Below are positions 20,512 through 33,661 of a DNA stretch of 64,000 nt, piece by piece. The notes under the pieces are model-generated. The model had not been told where the DNA came from. It saw only the letters and a list, made by a program, of their open reading frames with translations, and searched no databases. Source of the DNA: Zanthoxylum bungeanum (lineage: Eukaryota; Streptophyta; Magnoliopsida; Sapindales; Rutaceae); the NCBI GenBank assembly GCA_019454045.1, contig SKCR01038886.1, positions 1 to 64,000 of the forward strand. The letters run 5' to 3'. Every line of letters starts with the position of its first letter. The stretch's first letter is position 1. A program made the translations under genes and the position numbers.

Positions 20512-23500
20512 AAATGGTATTAGAGCGAGTCTGATTCTGGACACCCCGATATGATTAGCCCTTTAAAATCTAATGTTTTTTCTTTTCTTTACTTGATACA
20601 TGCATGCTTTCATTAATTTGATTAAATTTAAAGTGTATGACACTTTATGGAATATCCCCGCTTAATAAGGTTTTAAAGTAACTGGTATTTGGAATACTTG
20701 TTTCTTGGTTCGCCTTGTCAATACGGTTTATAAATATTTTTCCGTGACTACATCCGAGACCGTGCCTCTACTGTGAGGGTGTAGTCGATAGAGATTTATT
20801 TATGCCGGATGTATATTAGATACTAGATAAATTCAAGCGAAAGTGGAATCCTGAACGTGCCCTAGCTGTCAGGGTTACGCAAGTAACTTGAGTTTATTAT
20901 TGACGAGTTTAACCTTGGTACGTCTCCTTGTGGGCCTGCCTTAGCAGCGACAATGAGAAACGACCAGGACCGGAAACCAATGAGTCACTAGTGAGTGATT
21001 GACAATAAGTTGTCTACCTGTGAATATACGTAGGCGAGACCGTGCCTCTGCTGTGAGTCGAAATATATTCATGGGGTCCTCTTCCCATTATGGAATTCGA
21101 TTTAATTATTGAATTCTCGTTTTTCCGTTGGGGATTACGATATTACGTAAAATAGTGGGAGGCACTGCTAAGTTTAAAATATTCCATAACTTAGGCAGTG
21201 TGTATTATTATTGAAATTGCCGCTTGTTTGTTTCCTTATTCTATTGTTTATATAGAATTAAACTTTTAATTCACTACACACATATTTTGATATGTTATCT
21301 GACTTGACTCTTGGTTGCAGTTATTCTAGAATAGGTTCTAGATACTACTAGACTATGATATTATTAGATTGGTCTAAACCATCGGGAACTGTTGTTCTGA
21401 TTTTCTTCAAAAATCAAGATGGTTAATGACTTAGTTTCTAAGTCATGATAGATAATCTAGATAGATATCCATTTTAGGATATAATACTTTAGAGAGAATA
21501 GTTTCTTATGCAGTAATAATTGACTTGAATTAGTTCATGTCTCGAGATTCTTGACTGGCATTAAGAAAGCCCCATTAGGTATTTGTTTATCTAGTAATGA
21601 CATTTCTTAGCTTTAATGACCTTTAGAGGCAATGTGTCTGACACAATTTGCTAATCAATTATTTGTAATTGTTGTGAATAGTTGAATGCAAATAGTAAAT
21701 CTAAATAAAGGAGATGCGTATAGTTGTGTGTAGAAAATATCGATTTTCACAATACTACAACTATAGGTATTGGATATCAGATCTCCCGTCTAGTTATTTA
21801 AAATATTAGTTAACGATTGTTTTGATATTTGATATCGGAACTTGCGACTATTGGATAGTTACTTGTTCTTTATAAACAATTGTTATATATATTTTAAATA
21901 TAACAAGTAGTGTCATTGACGTAGAGATAAACATTAAAAAAAAAATTATTCGGTAAAGTAAATAATTTAGAACGGTGCTTTATGAGATTTTATTACTTGA
22001 GCATTGGATGCTTATTCCGTATGGTAAAGGATGGTTTGATACGAGATCACACCACATATCCTTATCCATTTAATGAATATTGTATTCGGGAAGGTGATTA
22101 AAATCTCGTTTAACCAATGATTTGTCATTGGACCACCAGATTTATTAAACTGATACATTAGATGTATGTAGTTTAATGAATTGTAATTGCTTAATAGTTT
22201 TCTTTACTTCGTAACTTAGTTTATGAATTGTCATAACTTAGTTACGTGTTTCTGACGAACACATATTGAACGTCTTGAAATGATCAAGAACTTTCAATCT
22301 GTTCTGATGAAACGTAGGTTGAACATTTTTTAACTTATTCAAATATATTCAATCTGAAGGTTTTTGAGAACTTTATCCTTAAAATCCATTACAAGTCTTT
22401 GAACTGTTCAAAGATCTTTGATACAATCAAACATATGAATTTAAAGCAATTAGTTCTAAGGTTATTCAGTGAATATGATTCATATTCAATATGATTCTTC
22501 CACGATTCCATCTTGATGGAATTGAGTAGTGGGAGCAGTCGAATCTTATATGATTTGATTAATTGAATGTTACCGAATTAGTTTCAATACTCTTGGGGAT
22601 ACGCTCCAGTAATACTAGTTCATCTTTTTAATTTAGGTTCCATTAATTTTTACAGTTACATATATGATATGTATAGTAGAAAATCTGAATCTTGAAAAGT
22701 TTGAGATTTGAATATTTCTTTTATATAATAGTTATATAATGGAAATTACTTACACCTTGGAGGTATAAGTAAAAGTTTATTGTTTATTCTATTTAATAGA
22801 ATATTGTATTCTATATGATAGAATATATTTCCTACGATCCTAAGTAATAAAATTTTTTTATTACTTGGTGTGTAACATCGGATGTTAATTATTGTAGAAA
22901 AGACTTGACTTATTGAAGTCAAATGTGAGAATGATAAATTATAAATGGAACTACATAATTAATAAGATGAAACAACCCTTATACATCTTCTATATAAGTT
23001 TAATAGAATATCAGAATCATTTACGAGTATTTGATACTTAATGATTCTGTTGTTTTCTTATTGAAGAAAATTATCCTATAACTTATAATGGAAGCAATAT
23101 TTGATATCGATTCTGGAAGTTCACCATTGAACCATAGATCTAAGATTATTCATTGCCTACTACGATCAAGTTTTGAACTTGATTACGCTTTCATTATGAA
23201 TTAGTTCATGATATGTGCTAATTGTTTGCGCAGCGAAAACAGTGTGAGCTTATTAAAGGTTTGACCTTTATAGTATGACAGTGAGAAAAGTTATACTCAG
23301 CAATCTATTGTAGATTCTGAGGAAACTTGTCTCTAGTCACACTAAATTGAACAATTAAAGATATATGGTTAATGTTGATATTAAACTATACATTTTAGCT
23401 AAAAAATGCAAAGTAGCATTTTTGAATGACTTATTCAAATAAGAGATCAGTTGTGATTTCTTTGTTTGAAGAGTTCATTCTGGAATGGCCCTAGAGTTTG

Positions 23501-24704
23501 TGTTCTGCTGAGATCGCAGTTTAGTGTGCTAGCTTATAGAGCCTATTGTAGACTCGGATAAGTCTTCCAGAAATTCATGTTCTCTATTTTTTATATCAGT
23601 CAGATTGTCTGATCTTGTCAAAGTATAGAAAATACATATGTGATAAAAGGGTTAGTGGGAGCGTACAAATTACTTTCTAGTGTTATATATCCTAACAACA
23701 TTATCATTATTATAGTAATAATGAGATGTTTGTGAGGTAAAAGGTTTACCTAAGTCTTATTTACTCCGTGAAAACAGTGTGAGTAGTCTCTGTTATATTT
23801 AATATAAAGTTTTATGTATGATATAATACTTGGAGACTTGTGAGATACTCATATTAGTCGTGCATTAGATATGATCTAATAAAAGACACAACAAGGCTAT
23901 ATGTATTACAGTTAGTATAATTGTTGGACAGTTATTGTGTGTCTTATATAAAATATTCATCTTTCGTAAAGGATGATTCCTTTTTCGAAAGAGATATTGA
24001 TTAGAATGTCTAATCAATCTTATGTATCATTTGATGATGACATAATAAATACTTTATTATGTGCGATTGTAGATATCGATTTAATCGTAATTGTTACGAG
24101 TTATTTTGATATCCTATAGACCATAGGATGGATCTTGAAACACGTTCTTTGTGATCTTTGAGATATTAAGAACGAGTTTCTAATTTATGGAGAATACAGT
24201 CTGCAACCATTAGGGTCATATTAGTTTTTAGACTAATTATGACGTTAGACAGTCTACGTCATAAAGAGTCACAAAAGATGCAGTGGGAGTGTCACGAAGG
24301 ATTCTACTATTCAGTGGAATTAGATGCAACTTATGAAGTATTGACTTATGAAGTTGCATAGTGATCTTATAAATTAGAAGTTTTATATTGGTGTTGTGCT
24401 TGCGGTTGTCCGTATAGTATTTTGGATTTGATCCATAAATACTTGAACAACTCAGTAGCTGTAGCACAATACTGATGTAGCATCAGAGTCATGTTAATGT
24501 ATAATTAAGATTCTACAAAATATGAATGATGATGTCTATAGGAACGATGGAGTTTGTTTGAAAAACTCAATATGTTATAGCGGACTTAATTCTTGTTGCC
24601 TACCTCTTAAGTGCTAGGTGAGCTTTTGAGGGCTATGTGTATACGATACACATTGAGATGTATATATGATACCGTGGATGGGCACAAGAGCAAGTGGGAG
24701 AAAT
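20512..24704 (+). other. Non-coding interior of the 9.1-kb element
   Basis: About 4.2 kb, AT-rich, without recognisable coding sequence on either strand. A short phrase with GAGACCGTGCCTCT recurs at about 20757 and 21038, and AAAACAGTGTGAG recurs at about 23237 and 23771. Otherwise I see nothing I can name. The last bases include AAGTGGGAGA (24692-24701), the polypurine tract. Confidence 0.75.
20515..20527 (+). other. Primer binding site, initiator-Met tRNA-like
   Basis: TGGTATTAGAGCG differs at one position from the TGGTATCAGAGC that copia elements use to prime from initiator-Met tRNA. It lies three bases after the LTR end. Confidence 0.65.
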
Positions 24705-27170
24705 TGTTGGGGTTGGTGCTCAGAGCGCCAATCCGGACCGTATTTATGTCTGATTCATGAATATGAACATCCCCATGTTCCATAATATTACTTATTTATG
24801 GTTGCACCTCTTATTTTTATATACGTATTCGATCTGATTACGATTAGATTGAAACTAAATATTGTTTAGTGATATGTATATATTAGACAAAGGCCCAATA
24901 ATATATAATGCAGTACACAGTTACAAAGGTAGTTTGTAATTGACATTGGGAAGTGTCACTGCTAAATGTATATTATCAAATATAGTTCATGGTCAAGATT
25001 CACTAACACAGGTCGGTTAGTCAAATCTGTTGAGACCAGTACATGTCGTATATCGAGACTTGGTCCGATGGTTTATCCCAATGAACCATGAGTCTAGGGA
25101 GACTCATATAGACGTGTAGGTGTTTATAATGGATAAACACTGGACGACTCACCGAAGATTCTTAATGGATGGTACACCAACGTCAATAAGAATCTTCTCG
25201 GGTTGAGTAGCATAGTGGTCCTTCGACTTGAGATACCATTGTAGATGTATGAGACATCATCCACACTTAGATGACAGTCACGTCACCGATCTATTTATAT
25301 CAGACCTCCGCATGTTCGTTGGGTGTGGATCGATCCTCAGGATATCCTGTGTGTATCAAGATAGAATCCGTCAGTTCTGTGTACAGAGCATATGTAGTCC
25401 ATATATGATTAGCAGTCTGTTAAATCTGTGGCCACAATATACTTCGGAAGTAAGTTCCGAGTGTTATTTAGAGATTGATAATAGATACTTCGACGGGATA
25501 ATACCTATAGAGATTTGACGTTTACATCTATATCTCTGGGATTATCCGGATACCTGTGACGGAAGGATTATACGTATGCAATGACCTCGACCTGTATGAT
25601 TCAGCTAGTATATCTGTGGTCGTCATAATTTACGGGTGGGTAAATTATGGAGACGTAATTGGATTTTGTGACAGATATACCTAAATCTAGAGAGTCTCAC
25701 TAATTAAATATACTCGTAGAGCACTAGGGCAACATTTATGAATAATACTGATTATTTATAAGTCGTTTAAAGGTTAAACGAAAAATACATGCGAAGAGAC
25801 CTAATAGTCATTTCTTAATTATTGTGTATTTGTACTTAATGAAAGATTTTGTTAAATACACATTAATTAAATGTCAAATTTTGATATTTGACATATATCA
25901 TAAATATATATGTATTTGGATATTTAATGTAAATATAATACATATATTTAAAATATTTGTATTTAAATAATTATTTAATTATTTAATTATTTAATTGTTA
26001 AATAATTAAATTAATTAAAATATAAATATCTTAAAGTTGTGATATTTATGGAAATTTTTAGTTGTCATTGTTGACTTGTTTGGAATCATTAAAGTGTAAT
26101 GATAAAAAGTAAATGCAAGTTGATTAAAGCTTTAAATGAAACAAAGTAAAAATATCTAGATATTTTCATTTATTTTGCTTCCAATTTCGGCCAAGGGCTA
26201 TTTTTGTGAAGTATATATTATTTTGTTTCATTTTTAGGGTTTAACAAGTTCATTAGACACCAAATAGAATACAAAAGTAGTTGAGAGAAAAGCTTGAAGG
26301 CTAAAGGAAGATGGCTTGGAAAATCATGATTTTGTAAGTTATTTTTCAAAGTCTTCAACATGAAAATTGTTTCTAACATGCTTAACATCATTTTGTGTTG
26401 CTTTGGTGTTGTCTCTCTTCTTATAGTTTGTGTTTATTTTGGTTGTGAACTTTGATGAAAGATTGAAGCATGTAAGTAAGCTTGAAATGGTTTCAAAGCT
26501 TTACTTTTGATTTTTAGAAAATCAAGTTGCCATTCTAGAGTTGGTAAGCCACTCCTTGGTGACCTAGAATTGTTATAGAGTTGTTTCAAAGTGGTGAGGC
26601 TAGATTGGTGAAGTATTGAATGGATTAAAGTGTTGGATTTTGTAAATTTGGTGAAATTGGATAATTTGATGAAATTGAAAAATTAGGGTTCATAACCCTC
26701 TCCAAATTTGGGTCTTTTCATATATGTGATGTATTATGGTATGAATATGATGCATATAAATTTTTGGGTTGATTGGATTTGATCTTGCCATGTTTTGAAC
26801 AAAATGGACCAAAATGCAATTACTTGAAAATTTGGGGGTAGTCACGGCATTAGACTAAAAATTGGGGATTTGTGTGAAATCTGATTTTGATGCATTAGAT
26901 GTGTTGAAAAAAATTTTAGAAATGATTTAGAATCATCCAAAATTATATTTGATAATTTTTGGGCTAAAATAATCAATTTACAAAGTTTTGGGGCAATTTT
27001 GTAATTACCAAGAAATTTGATCTCTTGTGTAATTTTTCAGAATTTGATAATTGGATAATTAAATAAATAAGTTTTTCTTTAATTGATCAAAGAAAAAATT
27101 TTGAAATCGGAAAATTTTGATTTTCCATTATTCCTCTGCGTTACCGATATTCTCCCTTAAAACCCCTACA
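24705..27170 (+). repeat. 3' LTR of the 9.1-kb non-autonomous element (2,466 bp)
   Basis: It aligns end to end with 18058-20511 and is followed by the duplication GAGAG at 27171-27175. Confidence 0.92.
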
Positions 27171-28611
27171 GAGAGTTGTTTGATCTTCCTCCAGGTTGTA
27201 AGCCACTAGGCTACAAATGGATCTTCAAATGAAAGATGAACCAGATGGATCAATAGATAAGTACAAAGCAAGATTTGTCATAAAATGTTATAGACAAAAA
27301 GAATGCCTCGATTACTTTGACACATATTCACCAGTGACTCATATCACATCAATAAGAATGCTCATAGCCATAGCAGCTATATCTGGTCTTGAAATATATA
27401 AAATGGATGTAAAGATGACATTCTTAAATGATGAACTAGATAAAGAGATTTACATGGAACAACCAGAAGGTTTCAATGTTCCTGGACAAGAACAGAAGGT
27501 GTGCAAACTTGTGAAATCCTTATACCGATTAAAACAAGCACCTAAACAATGGCATGAAAAATTTGACAAATAGATGTTGTCAAGTGAGTTAAAAATCAAT
27601 GAGTGTAATAAGTGTGTATACATCAAATCAACTAAAAAATGACATGTCATTGTGTGTCTCTACGTAGATGATATGCTGATAATTTGTAGTAATCATGAGA
27701 TGATTCAATCTACCAATAAAGTATTGACCAACAAATTTGATATGAAAGATTTAGGAGTAGTTGATGTGATATTAGAAATTAAGATTTCCAGAACATCAGA
27801 GGGGTATATATTATCTCAGACTCATTATGTTGAGAAGATACTTGAGAAATATAATAAAGGAGATCTAAATGTGGCTAGAACTCATGTTGACCTAACTCTT
27901 CATTTATAAAAGAATACTGGCTCAAGCGTCTCGCAATTAGAGTATTCGAGAATCATTGGTAGTCTGATGTATCTCATAAATTTCACACGACATGATATCA
28001 CTCAAGTTGTAAACAGGCTTAGCGGATATACAAGCAATACAAGACAAAACCACTGGAAAGTCATAGTAAGAGTTTTGAGGTATCTGAGAGAAACTTCAAA
28101 ATATAGTCTGTATTATACGAGATATCCTGCTGTTCTAGAGGGATATAGCGATGCTAACTGGATATCTGATATAGTGGATTCCAAATCTACGAGTGGATTT
28201 ATTTTCACACTTGGTTGTGCAGCTGTATCATGAAAATCCTCGAGGAAAACATGTATTGCCCGGTCTACGATGGAATCAGAATTCATAGAATTAGACAAGA
28301 CAGCGGAAGAAACGGAATGACTTTGAAATTTCCTAGAGGATATTCCAAATTGGCCCAAACCAGTGCCAGCGATAAGCATATATTGTGATAGTCAATCGGC
28401 TATTGGGAGAGCCCAAAATACAATGTATAATGGTAAGTCTCGACACATACGTCGCAGACATAATACCATACGACAACTACTCTCAAGTGGCATAATTTCG
28501 ATTGATTATGTCAAATCGAAGGAAAACCTAGTGGATCCACTTACTAAAGGTTTACCTAGAGAGCAAGTTGATAAGTCATCGAGGGAAATGGGCTTGAAGC
28601 CTATAAATTAA
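27171..28611 (+). pseudogene. Decayed copia polyprotein, reverse transcriptase-RNase H part (Copia-B, continued)
   Basis: It continues the frame broken at 18057: the sequence ending NHT in front of the insertion joins to ELFDLPPGCKPLGYKW after it. Visible are KMDVKMTFLND (normally KTAFLNG), EIYMEQPEGF, KSLYRLKQAPKQWHEKF, the catalytic CLYVDDMLI (27658 on), IGSLMYL, GYSDANW, STSGFIF, CDSQSAI and DPLTKGLP of RNase H. In-frame stops (27571, 27640, 27907, 28231 and others) and substitutions at conserved positions show it is dead. The frame ends KPIN-stop at 28611. Confidence 0.9.
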
Positions 28612-29188
28612 GAATTGTCACTGTGAAAATCCAACCTAGCTGACTGGAGATCCCAAGATCTAGGTTTAAAATGGACAATTGAAAATTTATGCAATTCAAA
28701 ACAAGCACTGTAGAGTTTTATACTCTTTTCCATTCATGTAATGACGCATAGTGTTGTCTATCAAGATTAGGATAAGCTAAGGCTTTTAATGATCACTATA
28801 TTAGGAGAAGAGTCATAATGAAGGTAAAGGCATATTATCTCTTTATAGTAGATCACCTATTTCAAGTAAGAAACGAGGCCGCTTCCATTGGAGTTTTTAA
28901 AGGTTGAATTCCCTAAAGTACTTGATGAATCCGGGACCAATGTTCATGGCCGAAATAAACACAAACGTAGAACGGGAAATGGTCGAAGTAAAACTGTGTG
29001 TTGACAATTGTCAATTGGTTTACACCAACGGTGGAATAGTTCAATACTATGGTCACTGGTTTGTCAAGTAAATCCGATTGTCATTCACTATGAAAGGTTC
29101 AAGGCGAAAGCTACCTATTTCGATGCAATTTTATTTCACATAAACTCTCTTAAGTGTCTGTATTAATATTTAGAGAATTGTAGGGGAT
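28612..29188 (+). other. 3' untranslated region of Copia-B
   Basis: Non-coding sequence between the pol stop and a purine tract (TAGGGGA, 29181-29187) that precedes a TGTTGTAAATTC LTR start. No other feature is seen. Confidence 0.5.
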
Positions 29189-29385
29189 TGTTGTAAATTC
29201 TCTTAATATTTGTAGTATAAGTAGGAGAGACATGTCTCTTAAGTAGTGCCTTATGGGAAATGCATAAGGATGAATAGACATGTCCTCTAAATTGGAAGGA
29301 TGAGCCTCTAGGCTTCAAAAGGCATAAGGGAATAGGTATAACTCTTAGGAGGATTACACCACAAACCAAAGGGTACCCTCAAAGG
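29189..29385 (+). repeat. Start of Copia-B 3' LTR, truncated
   Basis: It opens TGTTGTAAATTC after a purine tract. It shares about 40 bp around CCAAACCAAAGGGTACC with 14232-14272, the region upstream of the Copia-B TATA box. It is cut at 29385 by the next LTR element, and the rest of the LTR is not found downstream. Confidence 0.5.
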
Positions 29386-31305
29386 TGTTAGAGTATATGC
29401 CCTACAACCAGTTATGGATGTAATGGTTTAAGGCACAATGTTTGTAATATAGTTTATTATTTATTAATAAAATACATTCGTTAACTACATATTATTACAT
29501 CCATGTTTTATGTGTATGTCCTGAGACATTATGTCAGATGAATATCGTTAATCCAAAAGACGTTTGCGATTATGAGAGTCAATGATATTTATATATGTCT
29601 CAAATTAAGTTCTTGGTAAAATGTGATTGTTATACATGACAATAATATATCACTTGACCAATATTGTTGTGTGTCGCCTAGATTGACATATGATGTTAAT
29701 GGAATGGAGGATGAGTGTCATATCATAAGGACATAGACAATAGATGTTTCATTAGTAGAATGAAATATCGAACACGACCACAGAAGCGTAAGATCACATT
29801 GTAATATTATTTAAGGTCATTGATCTTTGTAATAATACATTAGTGTCGTCATATCCTCTGACCTAAGATCATATGATGACTTGTGTGATAGTACTCTTGG
29901 TTCAATAGTATATCCTCATTCGACTATCTAGGTTCTTTGAATAAATGCTAGATGGCCTTGAGCGATTGACGTACGAAGTCATGTATGCTTCAAGATGTGA
30001 TCCGATAACTTTGATAATAAAAGTTATAGATGTTTCAAGGAAACTTAAAGTTGTGGATATAAGTCTTTGACCAAAGCAGTCGATATCTTAGAGATATTAA
30101 ATCCACAAGATAAAGTTTAAAGATTTATCGAGTATAAGGATTTTATTTTACCATGATCCCAGACTCGATGAGAAACATAAATATCGGAAGGAAATTCTAA
30201 CAGGTTCATATGTTTTCCCACTTCATTCATCGACTAAGGGTCATGGCTTGCTGCTAGTCGATTACCCATGGTATGTGGAATATCATAAAAATGAAATATT
30301 AAAGAGTTAATATTATTTCACTGCTACTCGATAATGAACCTAGGAAGGTCGCACAATATAGTTCCCATCTATGTTACAAATTCAAGGATGTTTATTAAAA
30401 GTTAATAAATTATTATTTTGGCATTTCCTAATTGGATTAAGATATTCGAGATATTTCGGAAATATTAATTTGATTAATAAATTCGAAATATAAAATAAGA
30501 TTTAATTGTTTAATTAAATATTTGATATTGATATTAAATAAATTAAATATAATTTTAATTAATTATTAATTAAAATTAAGTAAGTTCAATTAATTAATTA
30601 ATAGTTAATTAATTAATGTGTCAAAATAATATTTAATCTATTGGGCTTTAATTTAGTGGGCTAGCATCCAAATTAATTGTAGTAATATTTAAGATTAAAT
30701 AAGAAAGTTTTTATTTAATTAGAATTATTAATTTGATTAAGTATCATAATTTTATTTTGGAAAGAATCTTTAAGAGAACAAATTTGATTTGGAAAGATAT
30801 TGGATTGACCTTATTGTATTGGGATACAATTGAAACAATCATATGCCTATATATACACTAAAAGAAAAGAGCTAAATCATATAAGATATGAATAATTAAA
30901 TAATCCCCAAGAATGAATATTAAGCATTAACCTTCCAATACAATCAAATAGCTCACTAAATATATTTTGGTAATATTTAAACCCATTAGGTGAGGGACCC
31001 TTATATGTTTAAGTACTATTTGACATGTTCGTATATGTAGCATAATGATTGCAAATCCAAAACCCATTAGGTGAGGGCCAATCACATGTGTTACATGACG
31101 AAAGGTGTTGGGTCTAACTTAACTAGCGAAGATGTCAAAATCCATTAGGTGAGATATTGTTCGCTAGAGGTGGAAATGTCGAGTCTTGTATAGAGATACA
31201 AACAAAATGAGTTTTGACTCACTGCAAATGAAGTGTCAAAACCCATTAGGTGAGACATGACATTAACAATGAGAACTCGACGTCCCACTAGAAATATATC
31301 CAACA
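29386..31305 (+). repeat. LTR of truncated copia element Copia-D
   Basis: It starts TGTTAGAGTATATGCC and probably ends ATATATCCAACA at 31305, with TG...CA ends and a short inverted TGTTAG/CCAACA relation. Four spaced copies of AAACCCATTAGGTGAG lie near its 3' end. It precedes a copia gag start at 31450. No second LTR is found, so the ends are inferred. Confidence 0.55.
30979..31254 (+). repeat. Four regularly spaced copies of a 16-bp motif
   Basis: AAACCCATTAGGTGAG is found at 30979, 31060, 31138 (one base different) and 31239, at intervals of 81, 78 and 101 bp, with unrelated sequence between the copies. Confidence 0.9.
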
Positions 31306-31449
31306 ATATTTCCATTTTCCGCACAGGGGAGTGTGTTATTCGAGTAAAATTAGTGGGAGCAACATTATTTAAAAGACCTTAAATTTTGTTAAATACTTAT
31401 TACAAAATTATTAACAAACTTGTGTTTTCAACAAAGTACGTGATACAAA

Positions 31450-31875
31450 ATGAATCCACTAACATCAATACTTGACAAAGATAAACTCACTGGCCCCAAT
31501 TTCCTAGATTGGCGTCGTAAGCTCAAGATCGTCTTGGATTATGAACGTCTCTATTATGTTCTCGATATGAAAGATCCTAATCCTATTGATGATGATACCC
31601 CTGATGAAGAGGTCGCTACTTTCTATAATTGGAAAGACGATGAGCTTAAGGTAAGAAGTTACATCAAAGCCTCAATGAGCTCAACTCTACAAGAGAAATA
31701 TGAGAGGGTGGAATCTTCGGTGGAAATCATGGAACACCTACAAGAGTTGTATGGTGAAAGTAGTGAAACTGCTAGATACGATTTAACTAGCAAGTTATTC
31801 AGGATAAAGATGAAAGATGAGACTCCAGTCTCTGATCATGTGGTGATAACATGTCATTTAAATATTGAAAAATAA
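31450..31875 (+). pseudogene. Copia gag, N-terminal fragment (Copia-D)
   Basis: A 141-codon frame begins MNPLTSILDKDKLTGPNFLDW and continues with the copia gag pattern (NWKDDELKVRSYIKASMSS, MEHLQELYGESSETARYDLTSKLF, MKDETPVSDHV). Gag builds the particle that packages element RNA. Similarity ends at about codon 133, after which the frame runs into unrelated sequence and stops. No later gag, protease or pol follows, so the element is truncated at about 31850. Confidence 0.85.
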
Positions 31876-32630
31876 TTAAAAATATGCATATTAAATTATA
31901 CATGTCATTTATTAATTTATTGGCAATATCATGTCATCCATATTTCCGTTGCACTAAGGAATTACTCGTGAACCAGAGAATGCATAGAGACTTTTCTACT
32001 TGAACCGACAACAACATACCACCATTTTTGAGCTCCCATATTTTCTTTTTTGTCGTAAATAGATGTTTCATACTTTCTTATAGATAGAGTTAGGGGTGAT
32101 AATTTGGATTGAAGTTAGGGGTGGTAATTTGGATTGAAGTGCCATATATGTTAAATTTCTTATGATGTTATTAACATCAATATCGTTTGTATATGGTTAG
32201 TGATTCATTCATTTATATATACAAAGTTGTTAAAATCACCTTTCTATCTAAAATTACTATGGGGTTTGTAAAATGAAATCGTAAAATCGTAAGATTTTAC
32301 CAACTATTAATAATTACACTTAAAAATATATAATAGGATCAAACATAAAGTTTCAAGACTCAAGACTCAATAAAGAAGTCTTTAAGTACCAAACAAGTTA
32401 ATAAACTAACAAAAGTCTCAAGGCTCTGAACAAAACAAAAATTAACAAAAAAAAAGAACAAACATTTTGTTAATTTGTTTAATTTTTAATATTCAAACAA
32501 TAAAAATAAAAATAAAACGAAAGATAAAAATTAGAGAATATACAGTTAAGTTTCACAAAATAACAACACATGCTTAATTTTGAACACTTAAAAGCTGAAT
32601 TTTAGAGTTACAGCAGTAACCAATATGCCT
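31876..32630. other. AT-rich intergenic sequence, no gene seen
   Basis: Only a small tandem duplication (two copies of a unit with TAATTTGGATTGAAG near 32085-32140) stands out. Confidence 0.6.
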
Positions 32631-33611
32631 TGTTGATGGGGATTTCTACGACTAAGGTATTCGAACAGTTCGGCAAGAGCAGAGAGAGAATTTCCCATTT
32701 TTTGGAGGATAAGATGTATTGGTCAGTTCTCAGGCAGTCAGAGAGTCCGAACACTTCCTTCTCGGAACCGGACGACCAGGGGACATTGGCACAGATTTCA
32801 GAGACCGACGACATCGGAGCCGAGGCCGACCACAATAGACCGGCGGCTCCTTTTGGACTTGTCTTACCTCCTGGAACAAACGGATAATCTCGGATATTTC
32901 AGATCAGGACGGGAATAGTTTGGGCAGTTCGGCAGATCAATAGGCCGATCTCTTGAAGACCGATATGGGATCAGAGTAGTTTGGACTTTTCCCTCCGACA
33001 CGTGTCACAACGTAAAGGTTCTTTACAGGCTGGCATCATTATTATTGCGTATGGCAGCGGAGAAGACATGTTGATGTGACAGGCCGTCAGACGACAGGCT
33101 TGCTTTCGGCGAAGATAGTTTTGGGGCAGAGAACCCGTCAATCAACCGGAAGTTCACGTGAGTGACGACATGGAAGCATGGAAACAATGTTGTAACTCTT
33201 GAGTATATAAAGAGAAGTTGAATTCATTTGTAGGGGATAGCAAAATAGATAGTGAAATTTGTAACGAAAATGGTGAGCACCCCTTGTAAAACTTGAAAGG
33301 CAAACAGCTCGGTTCGTGTTGAAGCCTTCTTCCGAACTTGCCAACAAGTGCTTATGAAAGCGGGTCGGTAACTACCTCTAAGACGAGTGAAGAAAGAAGG
33401 ATGGGTTCGTTGCAACTCTTGAACGCACCTCTCTTCAAACAGGTCGGCCGAGTTAGTTTTGGTAATAAAAATAACCCCCCACCCCCACTTTGTGCCTGTG
33501 GACGTAGGCATGACTTGTTCCGCAGAACCACGTTAAAACTCTCATTGTCGACTTTGTGTGTTAGTTTTTGCCTTTTACTAAATTTTCATTTGGTCTCCTC
33601 ATAATCAAACA
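32631..33611 (+). repeat. LTR-like segment, probably a solo or truncated LTR
   Basis: It has a U3-like GC-richer part with repeated TCGG/CCGA words, a TATATAAA box at 33204-33211, and a downstream block GTGGACGTAGGCA...AACCACGTTAAA that I know from the R/U5 of plant LTR retrotransposons. Possible ends are TGTTGATGGGG at 32631 and AAACA near 33611, but no target duplication supports them. The small frames in it are not convincing genes. Confidence 0.4.
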
Positions 33612-33661
33612 AATTCAAGGTTGAATGAGGATTATCTCAGGAGGGTTATCTCGAAACTGTA

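Larger units (their letters stand above)
18058..27170 (+). mobile_element. Non-autonomous LTR retrotransposon without coding capacity (LARD-like, copia-type), 9.1 kb
   Basis: LTRs at 18058-20511 and 24705-27170 both start TGTTGGGGTTGG and end in TACA. The 5-bp duplication GAGAG flanks the element (18053-18057 and 27171-27175). A primer-site-like TGGTATTAGAGC follows the 5' LTR and AAGTGGGAGA precedes the 3' LTR. The 4.2-kb interior has no frame longer than about 76 codons and no recognisable retroviral motif. The LTRs differ by scattered substitutions, visibly more than in the LOG-carrying element, so this insertion is older. Long non-coding LTR elements of this type depend on proteins from autonomous copia relatives. 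Confidence 0.9.

Noticed and set aside
30979..31254. A CRISPR-like array from four spaced 16-mers.
   Set aside because: The repeats are too few and short, the spacing is irregular, and the sequence is a plant LTR.
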